Origin: Planococcus sp. PAMC 21323
GTDB lineage: Bacteria > Bacillota > Bacilli > Bacillales_A > Planococcaceae
NCBI RefSeq assembly: GCF_000785555.1
Contig: NZ_CP009129.1
Coordinates: 2,542,001-2,606,000 of the forward strand
Direction of reading: 5' to 3'
Length of the DNA: 64,000 nucleotides
The notes under the pieces are model-generated. The model saw only the letters and a list, made by a program, of their open reading frames with translations, did not search any database and was not told where the DNA came from. Numbering within the stretch: the first letter of the stretch is position 1; each line of letters starts with the position of its first letter. The position numbers and the translations under genes are program-made. Positions 38,866 to 47,755 of this stretch are shown in pieces.

Positions 38866-40347
38866 TCATGCTTCGTTATCAATTTGCGCGCGTTGCAATT
38901 TGCCGCTGTAATCAACATAGACACTCTTCCATTCTGTAAAGACGTCTAATGCTGCAACTCCCGAATCGCGATGGCCATTTCCAGTTCCTTTAGTTCCACC
39001 GAATGGCAAATGAATTTCTGCCCCCGTTGTTCCGGCGTTGATATAAACGATGCCTGTATCTAAATCGCGCTGCGCTTTAAATGCTCGATTTACATCCGCT
39101 GTATAAATCGAACTAGATAACCCGTAAATCACACCGTTATTAATTTCAATCGCTTCGTCTAAACTCGACACTTCGATTATTGAAACGACTGGACCAAATA
39201 TTTCTTCCTGCGCTATGCGCATCTCTGGTTTTACATTCGTAAACAATGTCGGAGCGTAATAGTTTCCTTTATCGTATATGCCGCCTGTTAAAATTTCTCC
39301 CCCTACAAGTAGAGTTGCTCCTTCTTGCTGACCAATTTCAATATAAGAGTGTATTTTTTCAATAGCTTTTCGGTTGATGACTGGACCAATTTTAATTTTT
39401 TCATCGGTGCCATCTCCTATAGTCAATGTCTCCATTTTCATTAATAACCGTTTTTGAAGTTCTTCTTTAACGTCTTTATGCACGATTACCCGACTACAGG
39501 CTGTACATCTTTGACCAGCTGTGCCAAATGCACTCCAAAGAATACCTTCTACAGCTAAATCTAGGTCAGCATCTTCCATCACAATTACTGCATTTTTACC
39601 GCCCATTTCTAGAGACACTTTCTTCAAATTACGCCCGCCCGCTTCAGCCACTTTACGACCAGTTTCTGTCGATCCAGTAAAAGAAATAACTCGAACATCT
39701 TTATGCTCTAAAAGTGCCGTTCCAACTTCTGAGCCGGCCCCAAACACAATATTAGCAACCCCTTCTGGAAGACCTACTTCTTCAAAGATTTTTGCCATTT
39801 CATAAGCCATCATGGGCGTTTCTGTTGCTGGCTTCCAAATAAACGTGTTGCCTCCTACAATTGCAGGAAACGATTTCCATGTTGCAATTGCTACAGGGAA
39901 GTTCCAGGGAGTGATTAATCCTACTACACCAATTGGCGACCGAATACTCATCGCAAACTTATCTCCCAGTTCTGATGGTGTCGTTTCACCAAACATACGC
40001 CTTCCTTCACCAGCCATATAGTAGGCCATGTCGATTCCTTCTTGAACTTCGCCGCGTCCTTCTTCAATGACTTTGCCCATTTCTTTCGTTAATACTTGAG
40101 CCAATTGTTCTTTTCGTTCTTTCATTAAACGACCTATCTCATATAAATAATCTGCGCGTTTCGGCGCCGGTACTTTTGCCCATTTTTTTTGTGCGATTAC
40201 TGCGGCTTTCACAGCTAAATCAACATCTTCCGCTGTAGACATTCGGACTTGTGCCAACTCTTCTCCATTTGCTGGATTCAAAACAGGTCTAAATTCCGCC
40301 TGTTCTGTTTGTTGCCAATTGCCATTCACAAAATTAGTTAATTTCAT
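38866..40347 (-). CDS. NAD(P)+-dependent aldehyde dehydrogenase
   Basis: 493 residues from ATG 40347, chosen because AAGGGG is 8 bp upstream; the in-frame ATGs at 40353 and 40365 are too near or upstream. Cofactor motif TPWNFPVAIATWKSFPA, FTGSTETGRKV, catalytic Glu in LEMGGKN and catalytic Cys in FGTAGQRCTACSR are all present, so the enzyme should be active. It is closest in type to semialdehyde dehydrogenases (aminoadipate or succinate/glutarate). First gene of a two-gene operon; divergent from the MerR gene. Confidence 0.9.
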   Translation of the reverse strand: MKLTNFVNGNWQQTEQAEFRPVLNPANGEELAQVRMSTAEDVDLAVKAAVIAQKKWAKVPAPKRADYLYEIGRLMKERKEQLAQVLTKEMGKVIEEGRGEVQEGIDMAYYMAGEGRRMFGETTPSELGDKFAMSIRSPIGVVGLITPWNFPVAIATWKSFPAIVGGNTFIWKPATETPMMAYEMAKIFEEVGLPEGVANIVFGAGSEVGTALLEHKDVRVISFTGSTETGRKVAEAGGRNLKKVSLEMGGKNAVIVMEDADLDLAVEGILWSAFGTAGQRCTACSRVIVHKDVKEELQKRLLMKMETLTIGDGTDEKIKIGPVINRKAIEKIHSYIEIGQQEGATLLVGGEILTGGIYDKGNYYAPTLFTNVKPEMRIAQEEIFGPVVSIIEVSSLDEAIEINNGVIYGLSSSIYTADVNRAFKAQRDLDTGIVYINAGTTGAEIHLPFGGTKGTGNGHRDSGVAALDVFTEWKSVYVDYSGKLQRAQIDNEA

Positions 40348-40554
40348 CGTCATTGCCCCTTTCATCTAACAGGTTTTGATAGCGCTTTCATCTTTATTAT
40401 TTCATAGTTTTCTAGAAAATAGTAGGAGATATCTGAAATTTCTGTATCTTATTAAATAATTCTTAATTTTTCATTAAAATTATTATGCTTTCCCGATTAA
40501 TACGTTATAAATAAGACAAAAATAATACAGTTTGACATCTTTTTCATTAAACTA

Positions 40555-40585
40555 TTGACACTAACGGTGCGTTATAGTGTATTTT
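40555..40585 (+). promoter_or_regulatory. MerR-type promoter/operator of the TipAS regulator
   Basis: TTGACA (40555-40560) and TATTTT (40580-40585) are 19 bp apart, the over-long spacer typical of MerR-activated promoters. The spacer holds the dyad ACACTAACG-GTG-CGTTATAGTGT. It lies just before the regulator itself, which suggests autoregulation. Confidence 0.7.
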
Positions 40586-40604
40586 AAAGAGAGAGGTGAT
40601 TAGA

Positions 40605-41447
40605 TTGTACAAAGTACAAGAAATAGCAAAAATAGCGGGTGTCAGTGTTCGGACTCTCCATCACTACGACAGCATTGGTTTATTGAAACCTTCAAATATT
40701 GGAACAAACCGATATCGTTATTACAATGGCGAAGATTTGAAATTACTTCAACAAATTTTATTTTTAAAAGAATTGGATTTCTCATTAAAGAAAATTCAAG
40801 AACTAGTAGCGGATGGTTTTGATCGTGAATACGCACTATCTCAGCATATCGAATTATTAGAACAAAAAAAGCAGCGTGTTGAAAAGTTAATTCAAAATGC
40901 AGAACGCACTCAGCGAGAGCTGCAAGGTCTAGAAAATTTGACAGACCAAGAACGTTTTTCGGCTTTTGCTAGCAGCAAAGCTGAAGATTTAATGAAGAAA
41001 TATCAAAAGCCTGAAGCAAGTTCTACTCAAGAAGCTAGCAAACCACAAATTGAGACTGCATCTAGCTATGCTGAGACTCATGGAGAATCGGCAGTCGCTG
41101 TTGCCGTAGCACCAGTTGACACAACTTTACCTGAAGAGCCAGTTAAAGTAGAAAAAGAAGAAGAGGATTTAGAGGAAATCAATCGTGAAGGAGATCGCAT
41201 CTATAATACAGTCGCTAGTTTGATGCACTTGCCACCACAAACAGATGCTGTTCAAAAAGAAATGAATGCTTACTACACTCTATTAAATCGTTTCTATGAT
41301 TGTTCACCAAAAATGTTTCGTGGATTAGGCGACCTGTATGCATCAGACAGCCGTTTTGCAAGCAATATCGATCAGCATGGGCAAGGTTTAGCCAAATACT
41401 TAAAAGACGCTATGTACGTCTATGCTGAAGGTTTACAAGATGCTTGA
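40605..41447 (+). CDS. MerR-family regulator with C-terminal TipAS domain
   Basis: 280 residues from TTG 40605: AGAGAGGTGA ends 5 bp upstream, while the GTG at 40596 lies inside that sequence. N-terminal winged HTH (YKVQEIAKIAGVSVRTLHHYD) and dimerisation coil (about 72-115). An acidic Ser/Glu/Val-rich linker (about 125-190) follows, longer than in B. subtilis Mta, and then a TipAS antibiotic/ligand-binding domain (about 195-280). TipAS proteins activate multidrug or their own genes on binding drugs. The operator at 40555-40585 supports autoregulation. No transporter is adjacent, but a 42-residue zinc-ribbon gene overlaps the 3' end. Confidence 0.9.
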   Translation: MYKVQEIAKIAGVSVRTLHHYDSIGLLKPSNIGTNRYRYYNGEDLKLLQQILFLKELDFSLKKIQELVADGFDREYALSQHIELLEQKKQRVEKLIQNAERTQRELQGLENLTDQERFSAFASSKAEDLMKKYQKPEASSTQEASKPQIETASSYAETHGESAVAVAVAPVDTTLPEEPVKVEKEEEDLEEINREGDRIYNTVASLMHLPPQTDAVQKEMNAYYTLLNRFYDCSPKMFRGLGDLYASDSRFASNIDQHGQGLAKYLKDAMYVYAEGLQDA

Positions 41448-41568
41448 ACTCATCGGACCGTGCAGCAACTGTGGTAAAGACGTTTATTGCCGTGATGGTT
41501 TTTTAGATGGGGTTTATGTGGACGGAGAACTGGTTTGTTTTGAATGTCAGGAAGAAGTCGAGAAATAG
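41440..41568 (+). CDS. Zinc-ribbon microprotein (42 aa) overlapping the MerR gene
   Basis: ATG 41440 to TAG 41568, overlapping the last eight bases of the regulator gene. Sequence features: CSNC (8-11), a single C17, and CFEC (33-36), spaced like a rubredoxin-type zinc knuckle, with an acidic end (EEVEK). The overlap arrangement, the good Cys pattern and the terminator seven bases later support a real gene translationally coupled to the regulator. Function unknown; a cofactor or metal-sensing partner of the regulator is conceivable. Confidence 0.65.
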   Translation: MLELIGPCSNCGKDVYCRDGFLDGVYVDGELVCFECQEEVEK

Positions 41569-41574
41569 TGAATA

Positions 41575-41614
41575 AAAAAGTGTGTTGGAATAAGTCTATT
41601 CCAACACACTTTTT
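41575..41614. terminator. Bidirectional terminator, MerR operon / trhO
   Basis: AAAAAGTGTGTTGGAATA (41575-41592) / complement ending at 41614, with A and T flanks. Confidence 0.9.
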
Positions 41615-41617
41615 GTT

Positions 41618-42580
41618 TTATACTCTGGTTGTTTCTTTTAATGCATCTAGACGAGCCTGTACTTGCTCTCCTGTTAAACCATGTTCAAATGCATAACGGT
41701 TACGTGGGTGTTCACGACATTCGTCTGAACATGAACGCATGTATTTATGTTCGTTTTCTTCAGATGTTAAGATTTTTGCATTACATTCAGGGTTTGCACA
41801 GTTTACGTAACGTTCACAAGGTTCGCCTGTAAAATGATCTTTCCCCACAATGACGTGCTCGACTTGGTTAACCGGTACAGCAATGCGTTCATCAAAAACG
41901 TATAATTGGCCGTCCCATAGTTCCCCTTTTACTTCTGGGTCTTTCCCATATGTCACGATTCCTCCGTGAAGTTGAGAAACATCTTCAAAGCCTTCTTTTT
42001 TCAGCCATCCAGAGAATTTTTCACAACGGATCCCGCCTGTGCAATACGTCAAAATTTTCTTGCCTTCAAATTGCTCTTTGTTTTCACGAATCCATTCAGG
42101 AAGATCGCGGAAATTTTCAATATCTGGACGAACCGCATTGCGGAAATGACCTAAGTCATATTCGTAATCATTTCGTGCATCTAATACGATTGTATCTTGC
42201 TCTTGCATTTGTTTATAAAATTCTTTCGGTTCTAAGTAAGTACCTGTTAGTTCATTTGGATTGATGTCGTCTTCAAGTCCAAGGTGAACGATTTCTTTTT
42301 TCGCACGAACGTGCATTTTTTTGAACGCATGTCCTTCTGCTTCATCGATTTTAAAAACGATGTCTGAGAAGCGCGAATCATTTTTCATCAATTCCATATA
42401 AGCTTCGGTTTGTTCAATTGTTCCTGAACATGTACCATTGATTCCTTCTTCTGAAACAAGGATACGACCTTTCAGCTCTAACTCTTTGCACGCTGCTAAA
42501 TGCTCATCGGCAAAAGTTTCTGGATCTTCAATCGGTGTATATAGGTAGTAAAGTAAAACATTGTGTGTATGATTTTGCAT
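41618..42580 (-). CDS. trhO: tRNA U34 hydroxylase TrhO (rhodanese-like, UPF0176)
   Basis: 320 residues. N-terminal acylphosphatase-like domain ([16 protein letters not shown], about 38-53), rhodanese domain with catalytic C180 in [10 protein letters not shown], and a C-terminal Cys-rich tail ([24 protein letters not shown]) that could bind zinc. TrhO introduces the 5-hydroxyl on U34 of tRNAs, in an O2-dependent manner. ATG 42580 with AGGAGG upstream; a SigA promoter lies at 42642-42670. Single gene. Confidence 0.94.
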   Translation of the reverse strand: MQNHTHNVLLYYLYTPIEDPETFADEHLAACKELELKGRILVSEEGINGTCSGTIEQTEAYMELMKNDSRFSDIVFKIDEAEGHAFKKMHVRAKKEIVHLGLEDDINPNELTGTYLEPKEFYKQMQEQDTIVLDARNDYEYDLGHFRNAVRPDIENFRDLPEWIRENKEQFEGKKILTYCTGGIRCEKFSGWLKKEGFEDVSQLHGGIVTYGKDPEVKGELWDGQLYVFDERIAVPVNQVEHVIVGKDHFTGEPCERYVNCANPECNAKILTSEENEHKYMRSCSDECREHPRNRYAFEHGLTGEQVQARLDALKETTRV

Positions 42581-42641
42581 GAATCATACCTCCTATTTCT
42601 CTATTTGGTTTTATTACAAAAAAGCAATAAAAACCTCAATC

Positions 42642-42670
42642 ATTTTACAATAAATAGCGTCAAAGTTCAA
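42642..42670 (-). promoter_or_regulatory. SigA-type promoter of trhO
   Basis: On the minus strand TTGAAC (42670-42665), 17-bp spacer, TAAAAT (42647-42642), 62 bp before the ATG. Confidence 0.6.
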
Positions 42671-42714
42671 CTTTCACACAATAAAAATGAGTTATATGAT
42701 TAATTTTTAGCGTT

Positions 42715-42740
42715 AAAAAGAGCAGCTATACAGCTGCTCT
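42715..42740 (-). terminator. Terminator hairpin for leftward transcripts
   Basis: AGAGCAGCT (42719-42727) / AGCTGCTCT (42732-42740) with minus-strand U-run. It lies 260 bp downstream of the hydroxyacid dehydrogenase and 45 bp upstream of the trhO -35. Confidence 0.7.
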
Positions 42741-43001
42741 CAGGTCGTAAACAATAGAACTTTTATTTTAGTTAAAGAATGAGTATTCATTTCATCCTAT
42801 ACACTGGATTCTGCGCTTCTATTTGATTAGAGCCACATGCTGAAAACTGTTTTGATTACGAAGACTTCTATGGGAGTAGCAAAGCGACGAAAGCTGAAGG
42901 CCCAAGAGACTGAAGCTAAGCCGACGAAAAGAAAAGTGGCAAGAACACACGGCTATTCATATTAGACTTTTTACAGCCTCAAGCAGCTATATAATAGTTC
43001 A

Positions 43002-43952
43002 TTAACAAACTCGATTTTTTACTGATTTGTTTTCGAAACATGCTTTAATTGCTTCTGCATTTAATGCCATCATCTCTAAACGTGTTTGGACAGTAGCACT
43101 ACCAATGTGCGGTAACACCGTAACATTAGGTAAAGTGAGTAACGGATGATCTAGTGGTACCGGTTCTTGTTCGAACACATCCAACCCCGCACCCCAAATT
43201 TTCTTTTCTTTTAACGCTTCGTATAAAGCCTTTTCATCGACAATGCCACCTCTAGCTACGTTAATCAGACAGGCATTTTCTTTCATCATTGCCAATTCTT
43301 TTGAACCGATCATGCCTTTTGTTTCAGCAGTCAATGGCGTTAAGATCACGACATAGTCTGAGGTTTTCAGCAATTCTTCAAATTCAGCATAACGGACATC
43401 TTCTAAGTTTCTACGCGTCCGGTTGTGGTATAAAATGTCCATTCCAAATCCTTGTGCGCGGCGAGCTACCGCTTCACCGATTCTTCCCATGCCGATAATC
43501 CCGAGTGTAGCCCCTCCTACATTTTGACCCGTCATGCCCATGGGTGTCCAGGACTGCCATTCTCCAGAGTGAACCGTTTTTTCTGCTTCTATTACTCTTC
43601 TTGCAGTTGCCAATAATATTGCAAAAGTTAAATCTGCAGTCGATTCTGTTAAAACATCGGGTGTATTGGTAACTGTAACACCGTGCTTACGCGCCGCTTC
43701 TAAGTCTATATTATTGTAACCAACTGCTAAGTTACTAACAATTTTCAAATTAGGAGCAGCTTCAAAAACCTCTTGGTCCACTTGGTCGGATAGCATGGTC
43801 CAGAGTGCATGTGCCTCTTTTGCTTCTTCGAGTAATTTCTCGCGCGGAGCAGGTGTATTTTCTTCCGGCCACATACGGACTTCGTACTGCTCTTGTAAGT
43901 CCGCTACGGCTTGATCTGGCAATTTTTGCGTAATGAATACAATCGGCTTCAT
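43002..43952 (-). CDS. D-2-hydroxyacid dehydrogenase (glyoxylate/hydroxypyruvate reductase-like)
   Basis: 316 residues from ATG 43952 (ACGGAGG 6 bp upstream; the longer frame to 43982 covers that site). NAD(P)-binding motif GIIGMGRIGEAVARR (about 150-164), catalytic Arg in NVARGGIVDE, Glu in DVFEQEPVP and His in PHIGSAT, the full catalytic triad of the family. It probably reduces glyoxylate or hydroxypyruvate, or acts on D-glycerate. Monocistronic, with a hairpin 260 bp downstream as its likely terminator. Confidence 0.9.
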   Translation of the reverse strand: MKPIVFITQKLPDQAVADLQEQYEVRMWPEENTPAPREKLLEEAKEAHALWTMLSDQVDQEVFEAAPNLKIVSNLAVGYNNIDLEAARKHGVTVTNTPDVLTESTADLTFAILLATARRVIEAEKTVHSGEWQSWTPMGMTGQNVGGATLGIIGMGRIGEAVARRAQGFGMDILYHNRTRRNLEDVRYAEFEELLKTSDYVVILTPLTAETKGMIGSKELAMMKENACLINVARGGIVDEKALYEALKEKKIWGAGLDVFEQEPVPLDHPLLTLPNVTVLPHIGSATVQTRLEMMALNAEAIKACFENKSVKNRVC

Positions 43953-43992
43953 AACCATCCTCCGTCCCTTATTATTAAACAATTATAACAAT

Positions 43993-44022
43993 TAAAAAAA
44001 CTCCCGGCAATTGCCAGCAGTT
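43993..44022 (-). terminator. Terminator of the dedA-metallophosphoesterase operon
   Basis: AACTCCCGGC (43999-44008), loop AATT, GCCAGCAGTT (44013-44022) with wobble pairs; seven U on the minus strand. Confidence 0.7.
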
Positions 44023-44024
44023 TC

Positions 44025-44639
44025 CTAATTACTACTTGATTTCGATTTCTTAATGTAATACAAAATAAACGCTATAACACTCAATGCAATTAGGACATAA
44101 ACTACGTTTGAATAAAGCGACAATTGACGCATAACTTGTTGCCGATTTTCTCCTACCGCTCCTCCTACAAACACCAATACCGTATTCCATAGCAAAGTTC
44201 CAAGTGTACTAAATAAAATAAATAACCATAATTTCATATTAGACATGCCTGCTGGAATCGAAATCAAACTACGCACTAATGGAATCAACCGTCCAAAAAA
44301 TACCGTCCATACACCAAAGCGATCGAACCAGCTATCCGCTTTGTGTATATCTTCTTTTTTCACACGAAGCCATTTGCCATACTTATCGATAACTTTTTCC
44401 AAACGCTCTACATCTAACAGTATTCCAACGCCATACAAAATCATTGCTCCACTGACAGAACCCGCAGTTGAAGCTACGATTACGCCCAACATAGTCATTG
44501 TCGTAGTTGTCGTCATAAATCCGCCAACCGTCAATACCACCTCTGACGGAATTGGAGGAAATATATTTTCTACCATTATAAGAAAAAAGATTCCAAAATA
44601 ACCATATTCGGACATGATTGATGTAATCCATTCTTCCAT
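44025..44639 (-). CDS. DedA family membrane protein
   Basis: 204 residues. The conserved ENIFPPIPSEVVLTVGGF at about 24-41 and GRLIPLVRSLISIPAGMS near 118 define the SNARE-associated/DedA (VTT) fold. Four to five membrane or re-entrant helices. DedA proteins include flippases of undecaprenyl phosphate (UptA) and phosphatidylethanolamine; which lipid applies here is unknown. ATG 44639 with AAGGAG upstream. 13 bp downstream of the metallophosphoesterase gene in one operon. Confidence 0.9.
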   Translation of the reverse strand: MEEWITSIMSEYGYFGIFFLIMVENIFPPIPSEVVLTVGGFMTTTTTMTMLGVIVASTAGSVSGAMILYGVGILLDVERLEKVIDKYGKWLRVKKEDIHKADSWFDRFGVWTVFFGRLIPLVRSLISIPAGMSNMKLWLFILFSTLGTLLWNTVLVFVGGAVGENRQQVMRQLSLYSNVVYVLIALSVIAFILYYIKKSKSSSN

Positions 44640-44652
44640 CCAAACACTCCTT

Positions 44653-45738
44653 TTAAGAAGATCGGAAGTTCAACGTCACCGACCATAATTCGGAACGACT
44701 TCCAATTCGAAGTGGCGGTCCCCAAAAGCCAAATCCAGAAGACACTAGAAAATGCGTCCCTCTTAACAAGCGATAGCCATAATCAACTTCAAACATGCGT
44801 CTTGTCAATAAATGATTAGGCCACATCTGGCCTTTATGCGTATGACCCGACATGTGAAAATCCACTCCTAGTCCACTTGGTGTTTTTAAATCTGCAGGCG
44901 TATGGTCCATAACAAGCCAAGGTAGTTTACTTTCTTGTGGTTTTAATGCTGCTAACGAAAGCCGATTTTGATTTGTACGATCTTCGCGTCCAGTTACATA
45001 AAAACGGTCAGCTATCAAAACGGTTTCATCTCTTAAAACTTTTACACCTGATTGATTCATCACTTTAACCAACAAAGGAATTTTCTTACCGTAATATTCA
45101 TGATTTCCTAAAACACCATATACACCTAATGATGGTTTTAATTGCGTCATCACTTCAGACATGCCATATCGTGCATACCAAACCGGATCATCATCCACTA
45201 AATCACCTGCTAAAAATACAACGTCTGGATCAAGTGCATTTGTTTTATCTACAAAACGCTGCAAATGCCGTTTACCCGATAGAAAGCCTAGGTGAAAATC
45301 AGATCCAACGACCATGTGTAGAGGTTCTGCTGATTCTCCTTCTACTGTCACTTCAAGCTTTCGTACAACCGGACTATAAGCTAAATAAGTGCCTACAATA
45401 AATAATAGCAAGATGATACCCGTCGTCACTACGCCGATAACAAACACATCTCCATTAAAATCCATTATAAGTACCATAATGTTGCCCAGAGGAATCAATA
45501 AAATAGCGTATTGTAAAAATGCAAACCAATAAGATCCTAGCACCGTAAATCCAAGCCACTTGTGACCAATTCTTCCAACAACGTAACTATAAGCAATTAC
45601 GAACCAAACAGCCGCAAATAGCCACGGGTTCATACTTTCTATAAAACTTGTCAGCCAAACAAAAACTGCCCAACCCAAATACGCAACAAGCGCTGTATAA
45701 ATCAATAACGTACTGCCTATCCCCACAACCATCTTCAT
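44653..45738 (-). CDS. Membrane-anchored metallophosphoesterase (YkuE-like type)
   Basis: 361 residues from ATG 45738 (AGAGG 7 bp upstream). Four transmembrane helices in the first about 120 residues, then a calcineurin-like phosphoesterase domain: SDFHLG, AGDLVDDD, GNHEYYG and the HMSGHTHKGQMWP segment give the metal ligands. Predicted outside or at the membrane surface; bacterial members of this type act on lipid-linked substrates. It shares an operon with DedA, which fits a role in envelope lipids. Confidence 0.87.
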   Translation of the reverse strand: MKMVVGIGSTLLIYTALVAYLGWAVFVWLTSFIESMNPWLFAAVWFVIAYSYVVGRIGHKWLGFTVLGSYWFAFLQYAILLIPLGNIMVLIMDFNGDVFVIGVVTTGIILLLFIVGTYLAYSPVVRKLEVTVEGESAEPLHMVVGSDFHLGFLSGKRHLQRFVDKTNALDPDVVFLAGDLVDDDPVWYARYGMSEVMTQLKPSLGVYGVLGNHEYYGKKIPLLVKVMNQSGVKVLRDETVLIADRFYVTGREDRTNQNRLSLAALKPQESKLPWLVMDHTPADLKTPSGLGVDFHMSGHTHKGQMWPNHLLTRRMFEVDYGYRLLRGTHFLVSSGFGFWGPPLRIGSRSELWSVTLNFRSS

Positions 45739-45873
45739 CAAAACGCCTCTTTCTTTTCCTCAAATGACTCTATTTTGAAATGAACATTTTCTTCCATGTC
45801 ATAAAAAATAGTATAGCATTTCAACTCGCAAGCTTCACAATTAAACTCTCTTCCACTCTATATGCATGCAGCA

Positions 45874-45912
45874 CGACTAGCACCTAGACTCTACTACGCC
45901 TCAAGTCCTAGT
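45874..45912 (+). promoter_or_regulatory. Candidate LiaR operator upstream of liaI
   Basis: Near-palindrome GACTAG-CAC-CTAGAC (45875-45889) and AGTCCTAGT (45904-45912) are ACT/AGT half-sites of the LiaR/VraR kind. A TTGAAA (45936-45941) and TATGAT (45957-45962) with 15-bp spacing follow. Assigned from position and pattern only. Confidence 0.45.
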
Positions 45913-45993
45913 AAAAGATGCAGTCAGAGACCGTATTGAAAAGACCATTCTCTTAGTATGATTAACTTACAAATTAAAGAGGAGGCACATAAT

Positions 45994-46341
45994 ATGAACA
46001 AATTTTGGTTAGTAACACTAGGTATTATTGCAGGAATCGTCGCATTATCCAACATCGGTGCTTTATTCGCATTAGGTATATCCGCTGTCATCGTCTATGT
46101 AGGTGTGCATTATTACTTGCGCAGCTTATCCACTGGGGCAAGAGTATTTTGGGCGGCAGTCGCAATCATTGGTGCACTGTCTGCTATCTCTAACGTACCC
46201 GCATTGATCGGTCTTGCTGCATTTGCAGGACTGTGGATAATTTACCGCAAATGGAACGGACAAAACGTTTCGTTTGATGCTATTAAAGAAAGCGACCCAT
46301 TTACAAACTTTGAATACCAATGGAACAAGTTAACTAAATAA
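45994..46341 (+). CDS. liaI: LiaI-like small membrane protein
   Basis: 115 residues from ATG 45994 (AGAGGAGG 8 bp upstream; the longer frame from 45958 is only promoter sequence). Two pairs of hydrophobic helices (about 4-45 and 52-80) and a short cytosolic tail. LiaI is the membrane anchor for LiaH under cell-envelope stress. Identity rests on position ahead of liaH, liaF, liaS and liaR as much as on sequence. First gene of the operon, with a candidate LiaR operator at 45874-45912. Confidence 0.8.
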   Translation: MNKFWLVTLGIIAGIVALSNIGALFALGISAVIVYVGVHYYLRSLSTGARVFWAAVAIIGALSAISNVPALIGLAAFAGLWIIYRKWNGQNVSFDAIKESDPFTNFEYQWNKLTK

Positions 46342-46354
46342 GGAGGAAACGACT

Positions 46355-46993
46355 ATGACAACTTTATGGGACCGGTTAAAATTTGCTGTAGCAACAGATG
46401 TAGATATGCTTGTTACAAAAAAAGAGGAAAAAAATCCACTAGCTTTGCTCAACCGTTATATTACAGAGGCAGAAAATCAAACTACCACTACAGGGAAATG
46501 GGTAGAACGCCAAGCTCAGCTAAATGGTAAACTAGAAAAAGAGTTGACCGAAGCTTCAGCAATGCTTCACAAACGTCAATGTCAATTGGAGTTGGCACAA
46601 GCTTCAGGAGAAGCTGACCTTGCTGACTTTGCAGCGAGGGAAGTTCAAATTTATACAACACGTGCTAAGACATTGCAAAGCAACCTTGACGAAAACATCG
46701 CTGAATTTACTGAGTTAGAACAACGGTACGAAGAAATGAAACATAAAGTAAAAGATATGAAAGTTAAGCAACTTCAATTAATGGGCAAAGAAAACGCTAC
46801 ACGCGCTCATTTCCAAATGGATAAATTGCTAAGTCCTGAACTTGTCGCAGAACGAATTGGCTCTTTTGAAGACATGACTTCTTACATCACGACACTTGGT
46901 ACAAAAGTCGAAGAACGACACGAGCGCTCTGCAATGGAACGACGTCTTGAGTTTTTAGAAAAAAAGAGCGCAAACCAAAAAGAACTTGTTTAA
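46355..46993 (+). CDS. liaH: LiaH, PspA/IM30 family phage-shock protein
   Basis: 212 residues, almost entirely helical and coiled coil; no membrane segment. The N-terminal amphipathic part (LWDRLKFAVATDVDMLV) and long coils (about 60-150) are as in PspA/Vipp1. LiaH forms large assemblies that protect the membrane after lipid-II or membrane damage. Spacing of 13 bp after liaI with AAGGAGG shows one transcript. Confidence 0.93.
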   Translation: MTTLWDRLKFAVATDVDMLVTKKEEKNPLALLNRYITEAENQTTTTGKWVERQAQLNGKLEKELTEASAMLHKRQCQLELAQASGEADLADFAAREVQIYTTRAKTLQSNLDENIAEFTELEQRYEEMKHKVKDMKVKQLQLMGKENATRAHFQMDKLLSPELVAERIGSFEDMTSYITTLGTKVEERHERSAMERRLEFLEKKSANQKELV

Positions 46994-47056
46994 ACTAGAG
47001 TGAGAAGAAGTTTTTCTTCTTCTCATTTTTTCTGAACCAAAGAAGGAGGCAAAACC

Positions 47057-47755
47057 ATGCCGCATTTTTCAACAAATAAACAAGCGTTTTTAATTTTGAG
47101 CGCTTTATTTTTAATTTTTGTAGAAGCTGCCTTTTTTGAAAATGGCAGTGTGTTTTTGATTCTTCTTGGTATCGGAACGATCTACTATGCATTAAAAAAT
47201 AACGTAAAATACCGTCGTTCTTATTTTTGGACAGGTGCTTTTCTTATTGGAATATCCATTTTATCAATGTGGAGTTTACGCTTAATGGTATTTGGACTTG
47301 CCGTTTATTTATTACTGCGTTTATGGAAAGGTAACGAATGGCTTCAAACAGCTCCTCTATACGAGGCCACCGATAAAGGACTTATTCAAAACAAAATATT
47401 ATCTGCACAAAGTACACCAATCGAAGCTTATGAGTGGAAAGACATACACATCCAAGGATTTGTCGGCGATATTTTAGTGGATACGACACAAACAGTATTA
47501 CCTAAAAAAACCTCACTCGTTTCTATTCGCCAAGGATTTGGGAAAATCCAGGTTATTGTACCTTATGAAGTTCCTGTTCGTGTCTTTTATTCCACACTTC
47601 TTGGAGAATCTCGCTTTTTCAACGGCGATAAAAAGCGCATCATCAATGGAACCATTCATACAGAAGATGGTTATCCCGCAGACGAGGGCAGTAAAGTTGA
47701 ATTGATTGTTTCTGTGACCACTTGGATGGGGGATGTCGAGGTGATTCGCCGATGA
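47057..47755 (+). CDS. liaF: LiaF, membrane inhibitor of LiaRS
   Basis: 232 residues: three or four N-terminal transmembrane helices (about 8-85) and a C-terminal beta-rich domain (about 125-232) ending in [13 protein letters not shown], the LiaF/toastrack-type domain. LiaF holds the LiaS kinase off until envelope stress. The last four bases (ATGA) overlap the liaS start, showing coupling. liaG, present in B. subtilis, is absent: the LiaH-LiaF gap is 63 bp. Confidence 0.93.
   Translation: MPHFSTNKQAFLILSALFLIFVEAAFFENGSVFLILLGIGTIYYALKNNVKYRRSYFWTGAFLIGISILSMWSLRLMVFGLAVYLLLRLWKGNEWLQTAPLYEATDKGLIQNKILSAQSTPIEAYEWKDIHIQGFVGDILVDTTQTVLPKKTSLVSIRQGFGKIQVIVPYEVPVRVFYSTLLGESRFFNGDKKRIINGTIHTEDGYPADEGSKVELIVSVTTWMGDVEVIRR

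Larger units (their letters stand above)
42581..43001. other. 421-bp intergenic stretch between trhO and the hydroxyacid dehydrogenase
   Basis: It holds the trhO promoter (42642-42670) and a terminator hairpin (42715-42740). From about 42860 to 42925 it has a GC-richer stretch (TATGGGAGTAGCAAAGCGACG and the text that follows) resembling a decayed copy of the dispersed intergenic repeats of Bacillaceae. No coding frame, RNA gene or other clear signal seen. Confidence 0.5.

Noticed and set aside
42860..42925. Possible short RNA gene in the 421-bp gap
   Set aside because: No convincing structure or promoter; at best a decayed dispersed repeat.
43088..43096. Lone GGACAGTA in the hydroxyacid dehydrogenase gene
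   Set aside because: A single copy inside coding sequence with no neighbours at 20-21 bp; taken as chance.
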